From NCBI RefSeq assembly GCF_015140455.1, contig NZ_AP024094.1:1116001-1180000 (forward strand): a stretch of 64,000 nucleotides of DNA. Direction: 5' to 3'. This DNA comes from Jeongeupia sp. HS-3 (GTDB taxonomy: Bacteria > Pseudomonadota > Gammaproteobacteria > Burkholderiales > Chitinibacteraceae). The position numbers and the translations under genes were made by a program. The stretch's first letter is position 1, and each line of letters starts with the position of its first letter. The notes beneath the pieces were generated by a model that was given only the letters and a program-made list of their open reading frames with translations, searched no databases and was not told where the DNA came from. Positions 20,301-28,692 of this stretch are shown piece by piece.

Positions 20301-22114
20301 TGCTGCGCTCGACCGCAGTCAAGCTCGTCGCCGCATTCGATCACCGGCATATATTCATTGATCCGAACCCGGATCCCGCACTGTCGTACAAGGAACGCGA
20401 GCGGCTATTCACCCTGCCCCGCTCCAGCTGGGCAGATTACGATGCGAAACTGATCTCGCGGGGTGGCGGGCTGTGGCCGCGCAACGCCAAGACGATTCCG
20501 CTCTCTGCCGAGATGAAAGCGCTACTGCAGGTCGAGGACGACGAGCTCGAACCGAACCTGCTGATCCAGGCCATTCTCAAGGCGCCGGTCGATCTGCTTT
20601 ACAACGGTGGCATCGGCACCTATGTAAAGGCGAGCACGCAAACGCACGCCGAAGCCAATGATCGCGGCAGCGATGCGGTGCGCGTTGACGGGCGCGAGCT
20701 GCGCTGCAAAGTGGTCGGCGAAGGCGGCAATCTGGGCTTTACCCAGCTGGGGCGCATCGAATACGGCCTGTCTGGCGGGCGGATATTCACCGATGCGATC
20801 GACAACTCGGCCGGCGTCGATTGCTCCGATCATGAAGTCAATATCAAGATTTTCCTCAATCGCATCGTCGCCAGCGGCGACATGACGCTAAAACAGCGCA
20901 ACCAGCTCCTTGCCGAAATGACCGACGAGGTAGGCCATCTGGTACTGGAAGACAACCGGCTGCAAACACAGGCGATTTCGCTCGAACGGATGCAGGCCCC
21001 CTCCTTGCTGCCGGTACACCAGCGCTTCATGCAGGCCATGGAACATCAGGGCAAGCTGTCGCGCCGGCTGGAATACCTGCCGAGCGACAGTCTGCTGATC
21101 GAGCGACAACAAGCCAAGCTGGGTTTGACCCGACCGGAACTGGCGGTACTGCTGGCCTATGCCAAGATCGTTCTCAAACAGCAACTGCTCACCAGTCAAC
21201 TGCCAGACGATGCGCGCTGGAACACGCTGCTCACCGCGTACTTCCCGAGTGCGCTGGTGGCGCGCTACGGCGATCGCGTCGCCGAACATCCGCTGCGCCG
21301 CGAAATCGTCGCCACCTTGCTGACCAACCATGTAGTCAACCGCTACGGCATCAGCTGCGTCTTCCGCCTGGCCGAAGAGGTAGAACGCCCAGCCGATGCA
21401 GTGGTCGCGGCGCTGATCGATGCGCAGCAATTGCTGGGTATCGAAGCGCTGACCAAGGAAATCGAATCCGCTCAGGGCATGTCGATTACCGAGCAATACG
21501 AGCTGCTGTCGTCGGTGCGTCGGCAAACCGAGCGCGTCGCGCGCTGGCTGTTGCAGCACCCGCTCAACCCTGCGGAACTCGAACATCTCGGCACCTGCGC
21601 CGAACTGTGCCTGCCCAGACTGCCGGAATGGCTGGCCGAAAGCGGCGATGTCCAGGCGCGCCGGGAAATCTGGCTCAACGCAGGCGTGCCGGGCGCGCTG
21701 GCCAACAAGGTATTGGCGGTCGAACACGCGATGCCGTTTATCGAGCTGGCGCGCAGTGCCGGCGACACCGATACGCTGGCCGAGCGCATGAAGCTCTTTC
21801 TCGCCCTTGGGCAGACGCTGGAACTCGACTGGCTGGTTACCGCGATCGAAAAGCTGCCGCGCGACAATCGCTGGCAGACGCTGGCCCGCCTGGCTGCACG
21901 CGACGATTTGCAGCGCTTGCACGCCACGCTCACCGAACGGATCTGGCTGCGCCCGCAAGATGATGCCGATGCCAAGCTTGTCGCCTGGCAAGCCGACGTA
22001 TCCGGGCCTTTGGGGCAATGGCTGCGCATGCTCGGCGAGCTGCGCGAAAGCCAGCCGGATCTGGCGATGATCTCGGCGGCGCAGCGCGAGCTGCGTGGCA
22101 GACTGATCACCTGA
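17369..22114 (+). CDS. gdhB: NAD-specific glutamate dehydrogenase, large (about 180 kDa) class
   Basis: This catabolic enzyme oxidises glutamate to 2-oxoglutarate and ammonia with NAD+. From ATG 17369 the product has 1581 residues, matching the roughly 1600-residue bacterial GDH class; in-frame ATG 17351 is an alternative, while the farther TTG at 17186 would add low-complexity residues with no support. The N-terminal 700 residues are the large regulatory region with ACT-like repeats. The catalytic core starts near 770 (GGLRWSDRREDFRTEVLGL) and has the substrate lysine K833 in VGSKGGF, followed by the Rossmann region around VVGEGGNLG. The C-terminal helical region runs to the end. It is monocistronic with its own terminator. 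Confidence 0.95.
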   Translation: MTFSVPRPQLDALSQAREPLGDNVKSLFARYYANLPSEDFDARDAENWVGAALSHWRFGARRAPGELLLRADNPTLIEHGWECKHTVIELVADDMPFLVDTVSMAINRLGYGVHLVVHPVLHVQRDAAGQVVDLGDDGPRESWMHFEIDRITRPEALAELDEEIRRVLNVLSVAVADWPKMTEHIDATLAQLHSAPPPVAATELSETVAYLEWLRDDHFIFLGCRDYRINEEHGDGNMWITPGSGLGMLRDDGVGGPSRTWASLTPELRQIAYRPDTLLILTKADTRSVVHRPVYLDMICLKQIDAGGKVVGELRILGLYTASAYSTPSRQIPILRDKIARAITLSGADVEGHRGKALLNVLDTYPREELIETDVEALSRIASGIVGLQERNRTRVFFREDIYHRYISAMLYVPRDNYTTEVRVKVQQLLIDRLGGDGGEFNVLLSDSPLARIHFITHIPHGAHPQYDARAIEAEIAEIALRWPDELRRQLLMHGGEEQGAVRYQRYANAFSAAYCADYPPRVAVHDIDALETALETGELATAIVPGSQADTRLWRLKLYRNTPIELSDCLPLLENLGVRVQDERPYKLSFSDNAAAWIIDIGIQLPQSGMLENPQARSRLLDAFEAVFAGRSENDTFNRLVLQAGLAWRDVLVLRAYARYLKQIGLHFSQDTLAATLLRFPLQAGQLVELFHALLQPSASNTHEAEALGKTLAKFATDQPNADDEKMLSQFRAAIEATVRTNFWQQNAAGNPKPYVSFKIASAQIPDMPQPVPLFEIFVYANDMEGVHLRGGKVARGGLRWSDRREDFRTEVLGLVKAQIVKNTVIVPVGSKGGFIVKNPPTEREAFLAKGVECYQTLIRGMLDITDNLVNGKLVPPPNVTRRDEDDPYLVVAADKGTATFSDTANALSQEYGFWLDDAFASGGSVGYDHKKMGITARGAWVSVERHFREMGINVATDPITIAGIGDMSGDVFGNGLLRSTAVKLVAAFDHRHIFIDPNPDPALSYKERERLFTLPRSSWADYDAKLISRGGGLWPRNAKTIPLSAEMKALLQVEDDELEPNLLIQAILKAPVDLLYNGGIGTYVKASTQTHAEANDRGSDAVRVDGRELRCKVVGEGGNLGFTQLGRIEYGLSGGRIFTDAIDNSAGVDCSDHEVNIKIFLNRIVASGDMTLKQRNQLLAEMTDEVGHLVLEDNRLQTQAISLERMQAPSLLPVHQRFMQAMEHQGKLSRRLEYLPSDSLLIERQQAKLGLTRPELAVLLAYAKIVLKQQLLTSQLPDDARWNTLLTAYFPSALVARYGDRVAEHPLRREIVATLLTNHVVNRYGISCVFRLAEEVERPADAVVAALIDAQQLLGIEALTKEIESAQGMSITEQYELLSSVRRQTERVARWLLQHPLNPAELEHLGTCAELCLPRLPEWLAESGDVQARREIWLNAGVPGALANKVLAVEHAMPFIELARSAGDTDTLAERMKLFLALGQTLELDWLVTAIEKLPRDNRWQTLARLAARDDLQRLHATLTERIWLRPQDDADAKLVAWQADVSGPLGQWLRMLGELRESQPDLAMISAAQRELRGRLIT

Positions 22115-22129
22115 AGACCTTGATGGCGT

Positions 22130-22161
22130 AAAAAAGCGGCGTAGCGATACGCCGCTTTTTT
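22130..22161 (+). terminator. Rho-independent terminator after gdhB
   Basis: The stem AAGCGGCGTA/TACGCCGCTT is flanked by A-run and six T. Confidence 0.9.
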
Positions 22162-22267
22162 CTGGCCACGCCCTTGGCAAATTGGCCCCAACCGGACGTC
22201 AAGCATTACCCCGATCCGGCTTGGCAATCCGGTATAATGCGCGGTTTTCCGACCGACATAGACCGTG

Positions 22268-23371
22268 ATGGAAGCCGAACAGCTCAACCAGATCGACAAT
22301 CACCTCGCAGACTTGGCCAACCGCGCCGAGGAGCTGAAACGTTATCTTGACTACCCGGGTAAACGTGACCGGCTCGAGGAGGTTGTCCGCCTCTCCGAAG
22401 ACCCGGACATCTGGAACGACCAGAAGAAAGCCCAGGATATCGGCCGCGAACGCAAAGCACTCGAAGATGTCGTTGTCGTGCTCGACGATGTCGCCAATGG
22501 CGCCGCCGATGCCAAGGAGTTGTTCGACATGGCGCGCGGCGAAAGCGATTTCGACACCTGCGCCGCGATCAATGACGACGCACAGGCGCTCGAAACCAAA
22601 ATCGCCAAGCTCGAATTCCGCCGGATGTTCAGCAATCCGATGGATCCGAACGCCTGCTTTATCGACATCCAGTCGGGCGCGGGCGGCACCGAGGCTCAGG
22701 ACTGGGCCGGCATGCTGCTGCGGATGTATATCCGCTACGGCGAGCGCAAGGGCTTCAATGTCGAAGTGATGGAAGTGTCCGACGGCGAAGTCGCCGGCAT
22801 CACCAGCGCAACGATCAAGCTCACCGGCGAATACGCCTATGGCTTCTTGCGCACCGAAACCGGCGTGCATCGCCTGGTGCGGGTGTCGCCGTTCGATTCG
22901 AACGCTCGCCGCCACACCTCGTTCTGCTCGGTCTTCGTTTACCCGGAAGTCGATGACAGCTTTGAGATCGAGATCAATCCGGCCGACGTGCGTACCGATA
23001 CCTATCGCGCCTCGGGCGCTGGTGGTCAGCACATCAACAAGACCGACTCGGCCGTTCGCCTGACCCACGCGCCGACCGGCATTGTCGTGCAGTGCCAGAA
23101 CGATCGTTCGCAGCACCGCAACCGCGACGAAGCCTGGTCGATGCTGCGCGCCAAGCTGTACGAGCTTGAACTGCGCAAGCGCATGGAAGCGCAGCAATCG
23201 CTGGAAGCCGGCAAGGCCGATATCGGCTGGGGCCACCAGATTCGCTCCTACGTGTTCGACCAGAGCCGAATCAAGGATCTGCGCACCAGCTATGAAGTCG
23301 GCAACCTCAAGGGCGTGATGGATGGTGACCTCGATGGCTTTATCGAGGCCAGCCTGAAGCAAGGCGTCTAA
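22268..23371 (+). CDS. prfB: Peptide chain release factor 2, without programmed frameshift
   Basis: RF2 recognises UAA and UGA stop codons and triggers release of the peptide. The 367-residue product is full length, with the SPF tripeptide (in VRVSPFDSN) that reads the stop codon and GGQ at 252-254 that catalyses release. In many bacteria the gene is interrupted by an in-frame UGA near codon 26, bypassed by a +1 shift at CTTTGA. Here that spot reads TAT CTT GAC TAC, one T shorter, so the frame is continuous. The start could be GTG 22265 or ATG 22268; the ATG gives the usual N-terminus. A hairpin with a short T-run separates it from lysS, the usual neighbour. Confidence 0.96.
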   Translation: MEAEQLNQIDNHLADLANRAEELKRYLDYPGKRDRLEEVVRLSEDPDIWNDQKKAQDIGRERKALEDVVVVLDDVANGAADAKELFDMARGESDFDTCAAINDDAQALETKIAKLEFRRMFSNPMDPNACFIDIQSGAGGTEAQDWAGMLLRMYIRYGERKGFNVEVMEVSDGEVAGITSATIKLTGEYAYGFLRTETGVHRLVRVSPFDSNARRHTSFCSVFVYPEVDDSFEIEINPADVRTDTYRASGAGGQHINKTDSAVRLTHAPTGIVVQCQNDRSQHRNRDEAWSMLRAKLYELELRKRMEAQQSLEAGKADIGWGHQIRSYVFDQSRIKDLRTSYEVGNLKGVMDGDLDGFIEASLKQGV

Positions 23372-23385
23372 GTTTGTGATTTGAC

Positions 23386-23411
23386 CGGAGCAGGCCACCC
23401 TGCTCCGTTTT
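23386..23411 (+). terminator. Hairpin with short T-run between prfB and lysS
   Basis: The stem CGGAGCAGG/CCTGCTCCG is followed by TTTTGC. Readthrough into lysS (start 20 bases later) is likely, since no separate lysS promoter fits in the remaining gap. Confidence 0.65.
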
Positions 23412-23430
23412 GCATCTGATGGAACCTAGA

Positions 23431-24933
23431 ATGAGCGAACAGCAAGCAGTCCCGCAGGACGAAAACCAGATCATGGCCGAGCGTCGCGCCAAGCTTGGCG
23501 CATTGCGCGAACAAGGCCCGGCCTTCCCGAACGATTTCAAACGCGAACATTTGTCCGGCGATCTGCACGCCAAGTACGGCGAAATCGAGAAAGAAGAGCT
23601 CGAAGCACAGAATATTTCGGTCAGCGTTGCCGGCCGCATGATGCTCAAGCGCGTCATGGGCAAGGCGAGCTTTGCCACGGTGCAAGACGTTGCAGGCCGC
23701 ATCCAGTTCTACGTCAGCCGCGACAGCGTCGGCGAAGACGTCTACGCCGCATTCAAGAAATGGGACCTGGGTGACATCATCGCCGCCCGCGGCACGCTGA
23801 TGAAAACCAAGACCGGCGAGCTATCGGTGCAAGTCACCGAACTGCGCCTCTTGACCAAGAGCCTGCGGCCGCTGCCAAGCGATTATTACGGCCTGGCCGA
23901 CCAGGAGCTGAAGTACCGCCAGCGCTATGTTGACCTGATCATCAACGAACAAAGCCGCACCACCTTCATCAACCGCTCGCGCATTGTGCAAAAAATCCGC
24001 GAATACATGGTGAACGAGTCCTACCTCGAAGTCGAAACGCCGATGATGCACCCGATTCCGGGCGGCGCCACGGCCAAGCCGTTCACGACGCATCACAATG
24101 CACTCGATATGCCGCTGTTCCTGCGCGTGGCGCCGGAGCTGTACCTGAAGCGTCTGGTCGTCGGCGGCATCGAACGTGTGTTCGAAGTGAACCGCAACTT
24201 CCGCAACGAAGGGATGAGCACGCGCCACAATCCCGAATTCACGATGATGGAGTTCTACGAGGCCTACGCCGACTACCAGCGCATGATGGACATAACCGAA
24301 GGCGTCATCCGTTACGCGGCCAAGGAAGTCATCGGCCATACCGTGATCGAGTACCAGGGCAAGCCGGTTGATCTATCCAAGCCGTTTGCGCGCTTCACCA
24401 TCGCCGGCGCCATCCAGCGCTACAACCCGCAATACACCGCCGAGCAACTGCACGACCGCGCCTTCCTCAAGGCCGAGCTGGCCCGTCTGGGCGCCAAGCC
24501 GGTACTGACCGACGGCATCGGCGGCCTGCAGCTGTCGCTGTTCGATGAAACCACCGAAGAAAAGCTCTGGGAGCCAACCTTCATCATCGATTACCCGGCC
24601 GAAGTATCGCCACTGGCACGCGCCAACGATAACGATGCAGGCATTACCGAACGCTTCGAGTTGTTCATGGTGGGCCGCGAGCACGCCAATGGTTACTCGG
24701 AGTTGAACGACCCGGAAGACCAGGCAGCGCGCTTCCAGGCACAAGTTGACCTGAAAGACCGGGGTGACGACGAAGCCATGCATTTCGACGCCGATTACAT
24801 CCGTGCGCTCGAGTATGGCCTGCCACCGACCGGCGGCTGCGGCATTGGCATTGACCGTCTGGTCATGCTGCTAACCAATGCGCCAAGCATTCGCGATGTG
24901 ATTTTGTTCCCGCAAATGCGCCGCGAAGATTGA
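23431..24933 (+). CDS. lysS: Lysyl-tRNA synthetase, class II
   Basis: LysS charges tRNA-Lys. The product from ATG 23431 has 500 residues, typical of the class II enzyme. An N-terminal OB-fold for anticodon binding (about 55-165) precedes the catalytic domain with motif 2 ([20 protein letters not shown]) and motif 3 ([14 protein letters not shown]). The upstream TTG at 23410 lies inside the preceding hairpin and is rejected. The pairing prfB-lysS is widely conserved. Confidence 0.97.
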   Translation: MSEQQAVPQDENQIMAERRAKLGALREQGPAFPNDFKREHLSGDLHAKYGEIEKEELEAQNISVSVAGRMMLKRVMGKASFATVQDVAGRIQFYVSRDSVGEDVYAAFKKWDLGDIIAARGTLMKTKTGELSVQVTELRLLTKSLRPLPSDYYGLADQELKYRQRYVDLIINEQSRTTFINRSRIVQKIREYMVNESYLEVETPMMHPIPGGATAKPFTTHHNALDMPLFLRVAPELYLKRLVVGGIERVFEVNRNFRNEGMSTRHNPEFTMMEFYEAYADYQRMMDITEGVIRYAAKEVIGHTVIEYQGKPVDLSKPFARFTIAGAIQRYNPQYTAEQLHDRAFLKAELARLGAKPVLTDGIGGLQLSLFDETTEEKLWEPTFIIDYPAEVSPLARANDNDAGITERFELFMVGREHANGYSELNDPEDQAARFQAQVDLKDRGDDEAMHFDADYIRALEYGLPPTGGCGIGIDRLVMLLTNAPSIRDVILFPQMRRED

Positions 24934-24951
24934 CACGCATTTGATCGCTCC

Positions 24952-24989
24952 AAATAAATAAAGCCGGCATTGCCGGCTTTATTTATTTC
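24952..24989. terminator. Bidirectional terminator between lysS and chemotaxis receptor gene
   Basis: A long stem, AAATAAAGCCGGC/GCCGGCTTTATTT, with A-rich and T-rich flanks works for both converging genes. Confidence 0.85.
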
Positions 24990-25044
24990 TGTGCCGTACG
25001 CAAGCCCGGGCAAAAGCAGAACAACCGCCTTTGCCCGGCATACA

Positions 25045-26664
25045 TTAAATACGGTATTGCGATGTTTCCCGTTGCATATTACTGGCCAACTCGCCAAGTT
25101 GTTTGGCTGAGCTATTGGTTTGCTCGGCAATCGCGCTATTTTCTTCGGTCATCTGTGCAATCCGCTCAACCTGCTGAGCGATATTCGAGCTGGCCAATGA
25201 TTGTTCACGCAGCGCCGCCGAAATATCGTTGACCATATGCACGGTTTGCTCCGCCTTGCCGCCAATCTGATCGATCACCTCGCGCGCCGCATCTGCCTGC
25301 GCCACGCCGGATTTAACCAATTCAACCGCCTGATTCATCCCCGCGACCGAGCGTTGCGCGCGCTCGCCTACCGTTTCAATGATTTTTGAAATCTCCGCGG
25401 TCGAATTGGCGGTGCGCTCGGCCAGCTTGCGAACCTCATCGGCGACAACGGCAAAACCACGCCCCTGTTCACCGGCGCGGGCCGCCTCGATGGCCGCATT
25501 CAACGCCAGCAGATTGGTCTGATCCGCAACATCGCGAATCACGCCAATCACCGACGAGATCTGCTGAGTTTGCTGCTCGAGCTCGCTCAAACGCGCAGCC
25601 GCCTCGCCCACGCCATCGGCGATCTGATTAATCTCGTGCACGGTACGGCCGATCACTTCGCCCCCCTGCAGCGCCAGCTGGCCGGATTCACGCGCCAAAT
25701 TCTGCGCCTCACCGGCGCGATCGGAGACGTGGCTGATGCTGACGGTCATTTCTTCGACCGACGAGGCCATGCTCGCGGTGGCATCGCTCTGGTAGTTGGC
25801 GCTCTTGGCGACTTGCCCCGACGCATCCGACAACTCGCTCGCCGCGCCAGACACCTCACCGGCACCGCGCTGCAACTGCCCCAAACTACTCTGCACCTTG
25901 TCCATCAGCCGATTGAAGGCGGTAATCGCTTCACCCACTTCGCCCTTGCCATCGGTCTTGGCACGACGCTTGAAGTCGAGATCCTGCTCAACCCCACGAA
26001 TGGCGTCACGCATACCATTCAGTGGCGTCACGATGGCACGATAGCTGATCCAGCCGAATGCACCGGCGCCAAGCAAGCCGACCAGCAAACAGAGGGTGGA
26101 CTGGAGAACTGCGCTCTTGAATGTTTCACCGGCAGCCCTGTCCTGCTCGACCGACCATTCCTCGCTGTACTTGACATGCGCATCCAGCGCAGCGGCGACG
26201 CGTTGCGAGTCCGCGTAGCTTTTCGTCAGCAGCTCGTTCGCTTCGTCACGCTGCGCCAGCCGTGACAGCGCCAGTGCCTTGTCCTGAATCTGCATGAAGT
26301 TGCGGAAGCTTTCGCGATCCTCGGCCAGCAGGCTGGCGTCCTTCGAATCACCGGCGGTGAGGACATTTTTTTCGTAGTCACTGAACGACTGCGCAATTTT
26401 TTCCTTGTAACTGCCGATGCGTTTTTCAAGCTCGGCCTGATCTTGCGTGCTTGCCGAATTAAGGTGGCGAAAGGTGGTGACCCGCATCCGTTGAAAGGAA
26501 ATGTTCGCTTCGTTCAAATAACGCAAACTGGGAATGACGTTACCGTTGATCTCGTCAACATGGCTGTCGAGCCGATTCAGCTGATAGATCCCCAGACCGG
26601 AAAGCAAAGCCAGCGCTACAGCAAAGGCGGCAATCAGCGTAATTAATCGTGTTTTGACTGTCAT
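25045..26664 (-). CDS. Methyl-accepting chemotaxis protein, four-helix-bundle sensor
   Basis: This inner-membrane chemoreceptor passes ligand signals to CheW/CheA. The 539-residue product has a first membrane segment (about 8-28), a periplasmic helical sensor domain of the 4HB_MCP type (about 30-185), a second membrane segment (about 188-210), HAMP (about 210-265) and a cytoplasmic signalling domain with the hallmark hairpin [43 protein letters not shown]. No C-terminal NWETF-type pentapeptide is present (it ends SQYRI). The ligand is unknown. The gene is isolated from other chemotaxis genes in this window. Confidence 0.93.
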   Translation of the reverse strand: MTVKTRLITLIAAFAVALALLSGLGIYQLNRLDSHVDEINGNVIPSLRYLNEANISFQRMRVTTFRHLNSASTQDQAELEKRIGSYKEKIAQSFSDYEKNVLTAGDSKDASLLAEDRESFRNFMQIQDKALALSRLAQRDEANELLTKSYADSQRVAAALDAHVKYSEEWSVEQDRAAGETFKSAVLQSTLCLLVGLLGAGAFGWISYRAIVTPLNGMRDAIRGVEQDLDFKRRAKTDGKGEVGEAITAFNRLMDKVQSSLGQLQRGAGEVSGAASELSDASGQVAKSANYQSDATASMASSVEEMTVSISHVSDRAGEAQNLARESGQLALQGGEVIGRTVHEINQIADGVGEAAARLSELEQQTQQISSVIGVIRDVADQTNLLALNAAIEAARAGEQGRGFAVVADEVRKLAERTANSTAEISKIIETVGERAQRSVAGMNQAVELVKSGVAQADAAREVIDQIGGKAEQTVHMVNDISAALREQSLASSNIAQQVERIAQMTEENSAIAEQTNSSAKQLGELASNMQRETSQYRI

Positions 26665-26787
26665 GGGGCACTCGCAAGGAACAAGCTACTTTGAAGGCTT
26701 GGTGTTTTATTGAGGCAAGCTATGTGTAATTGTTTTTGCCCGCGCGTATCTGCAATGCCGATGATATTAGGGATTCATGATGGATGC

Positions 26788-26818
26788 AAAAAAAATGCCC
26801 TCGGTATGTGAGGGCATT
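26788..26818 (-). terminator. Rho-independent terminator downstream of the sdaA remnant
   Basis: The stem AATGCCCTC/GAGGGCATT is followed on the minus strand by eight T. It sits 22 bases after the stop of the sdaA remnant, which explains a minus-strand terminator in an otherwise gene-free gap. Confidence 0.85.
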
Positions 26819-26840
26819 CAAACCAAGCACAAAACTTAAA

Positions 26841-27109
26841 TCAATACATCGACATACCTACAACCAATGCAAGCCCAACAGAAAAGGATTTTTCGCATTT
26901 GTTCTGTATATCCATGCCGGCGCGGCACATCACTTCGACGACCGAATCGAGACTCACTTTGTGATGTCCATCTTCAATGATCGGCAATTGTGCACAATTG
27001 ATCGATTTTTCCGGTGCAACGCCATTACGCTCGACGCACGGATTTGCACCAAACCATCGAGCAAATCACCGCACAGGCAATGCGCCATGACGATCTCGGC
27101 GGCAGAAAA
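26841..27109 (-). pseudogene. sdaA: Decayed 3' end of L-serine dehydratase gene (sdaA remnant)
   Basis: Two minus-strand frames together spell the C-terminal 85 or so residues of L-serine dehydratase, an iron-sulfur enzyme that makes pyruvate and ammonia from serine. The first frame gives AAEIVMAH...GLVQI, matching the family's AAEI.MEH..GLTCDP..GLVQ segment. A one-base loss near 27041 shifts to the second frame, which gives PCVERNGV (family PC.ERN), then HHKVSLDSVVEVM and GMDIQNK..., ending GLAL. Family consensus parts are quoted from memory. There is no start codon and at least 300 N-terminal residues are missing. Key final residues (usual KYKET..GGLA) are degraded to KCEKSFSVGLA. It lies right after a serine transporter gene, the usual partner, and before a terminator. 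Confidence 0.82.
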
Positions 27110-27162
27110 CGCCAAACATGTACTTCTCCGGCCAGGCGGGATATTTCCGAGACGGCGAATGT

Positions 27163-27199
27163 AAAAAACGCAGGCCAGCGCGTGTAGCGCTGGCCTGCG
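27163..27199 (-). terminator. Rho-independent terminator after serine transporter gene
   Basis: A perfect 13-bp stem CGCAGGCCAGCGC/GCGCTGGCCTGCG with a GTGTA loop is followed on the minus strand by six T. It lies 33 bases after the transporter stop and before the sdaA remnant, so the remnant is probably no longer transcribed from the transporter promoter. Confidence 0.9.
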
Positions 27200-27231
27200 T
27201 TCGGCGCGGTTTTTACCTAAACCGGCTTAAC

Positions 27232-28467
27232 CTAGAGGTAGCTACCAACAAAGTCGCCGGCAATCCCCACCAGGCCCATGACAAACACAAAGCTGGCGAA
27301 GGACGAGCGATAGATCAGCAGCCGCGGCACACGCTTCATCAGCATTACCGGCATCAGGTAAGCGTAGATCGCGATGATCGGCGCCGACAGCGCGCCAATG
27401 ATCTTCAGGATGGGCGGGTTGTAAACGGCGAGGAACCACAGCCCGATCATCATCAGCATGGTGACGACCAGATTGATGCGCTTCTTGTTCAGCTTTTCTT
27501 CATCGGCCGGCTTACTCCAGGTCATCAAGCGGGTGATGATGCCGACCAGGCCTTCACGCGTACCCACGAAGTGGCCGAAGTAGGAGCTGGCGATCGCGAG
27601 GAAGGCGATCAGCGGAATCAGGTACTTGAGCAGCGGCTGGTTCACCGCCAGCGACATCACCGTAAGGATGTCGACGTTCTTGGCTTGCGCTTCGGCGAGC
27701 ATCGCTGGCGTCGTGCTCAAGAGCATCGAGAACACGAAGAACATCACAAAGACCAGCAGGATCAACGATGTCCACTTAACGATGCCATCGGTCCGCCTGA
27801 CCGCCTCGGCCGCCGGATACTGCGCGCGGTACGACGCCCCGAGGGTCGAGCACACCGGCGAGAAATTCATCGCAAACACCAGCACCGGGAACAGCAGCAG
27901 CAGGTTCTTCATGACATCGGCGCCGGTAGTCGGCGCGGTCAGCACGGCGGTATTCCAGTGCGGAATCATGTACGCCGACAGCAGCGCCAGCAGGATGATC
28001 AGCGGGAAAGTGATGATCGAGGTCACGCGTACCATGATCTTCTCGCCGGCCAGAATCACGCTGGTCAGGCCGACCAGCAACAGAAAGGTCAGCACCGGCC
28101 GCGAGACTTCGCTGACGCCCATCTGATTGGTCAGGAAGGACGAAACAATATTGGTGATGCCGGTGGCGTAGCCGACGCAAATGGTAATGATCGACAGGAA
28201 ATACAGTACCGACACGGCAAAGCCGGCATTGCGGCCCATGTCATGCTCGACGGCGCCAACGATGTCGGTCGCCTTGCTGCACGATGCCACGACCCGAGTA
28301 ATGCCGCGATGCGCGACATAGGTGATCGGGAAGATGATCGCGGTCAGGATCAACGTCGGCCAGATGCCGCCGAGGCCGGCGCGGATAGGCAGAAAAAGAA
28401 TGCCTGCACCCACGGCGGTACCAAAGCACGTCAGCACCCACTCCCAGTCTTTGCGATCAAGTTTCAT
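27232..28467 (-). CDS. sdaC: Serine transporter of the HAAAP family (SdaC-like)
   Basis: The 411-residue membrane protein resembles E. coli SdaC, a proton-serine symporter. Shared marks are the N-terminal GTAVGAGILFLPI.AG.GG (SdaC: GTAIGAGVLFLPI), the AHRG.TR segment, PV.VF..N.SP (here VLVFAMNFSPVCS), MFFVFS, and the FGHFVGTREG motif. About eleven membrane segments can be counted. A strong AGGAGG ribosome binding site lies five bases before the ATG, within a leader that has three copies of GGTCGT or its complement. Serine as substrate is inferred; the adjacent sdaA remnant supports it. Confidence 0.87.
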   Translation of the reverse strand: MKLDRKDWEWVLTCFGTAVGAGILFLPIRAGLGGIWPTLILTAIIFPITYVAHRGITRVVASCSKATDIVGAVEHDMGRNAGFAVSVLYFLSIITICVGYATGITNIVSSFLTNQMGVSEVSRPVLTFLLLVGLTSVILAGEKIMVRVTSIITFPLIILLALLSAYMIPHWNTAVLTAPTTGADVMKNLLLLFPVLVFAMNFSPVCSTLGASYRAQYPAAEAVRRTDGIVKWTSLILLVFVMFFVFSMLLSTTPAMLAEAQAKNVDILTVMSLAVNQPLLKYLIPLIAFLAIASSYFGHFVGTREGLVGIITRLMTWSKPADEEKLNKKRINLVVTMLMMIGLWFLAVYNPPILKIIGALSAPIIAIYAYLMPVMLMKRVPRLLIYRSSFASFVFVMGLVGIAGDFVGSYL

Positions 28468-28534
28468 ACGACCCTCCTGAGGTCTTCATATTTAATTATC
28501 AGGTCGTCCCTTGTATGGACGGCGTGTGACGACC
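28465..28534 (-). promoter_or_regulatory. sdaC leader with alternative pairing segments at the start codon
   Basis: On the minus strand the leader has GGTCGTC (28534-28528), its complement GACGACC (28508-28502), and a second GGTCGT (28473-28468) that overlaps the end of the AGGAGG ribosome binding site and abuts the ATG. The middle segment can pair with either copy, giving two exclusive structures, one of which would hide the start site. It could instead be a set of protein-binding sites. Confidence 0.4.
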
Positions 28535-28692
28535 CTTTTAAGGCCAACAGGAGGATGGTGGTTGTGACTTATTTACGCAGTACGCGCTTTCCCTTATGCA
28601 TTTTGCGTTTCCTCAAAAGAATTAAACGATATAAGACAAGCCCCTTGCCCTTAACTGCACAGCTTAAGACAAGGCATTTGCCTTAATCGCCG
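28535..28692 (-). promoter_or_regulatory. Region between Atm1-type exporter and sdaC, probable sdaC promoter
   Basis: The segment is AT-rich around 28611-28640 and carries the perfect inverted repeat AAGGCATTTGCCTT (28671-28684), with further CCTTAA/TTAAGG-type copies nearby. The repeat could be an operator for sdaC or a weak 3' hairpin of the exporter gene. No gene is seen. Confidence 0.35.

Noticed and set aside
20888-22180. 430-codon frame on the minus strand
   Set aside because: Opposite the C-terminal part of glutamate dehydrogenase; composition typical of a shadow.
26784-27164. 126-codon plus-strand frame in the gap between chemoreceptor and sdaC
   Set aside because: It has no family resemblance, and the same DNA read on the minus strand gives the sdaA remnant with its terminator, a better explanation.
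27118-28686. 522-codon frame on the plus strand
   Set aside because: Opposite the serine transporter; His/Arg/Asp-rich, no domain.
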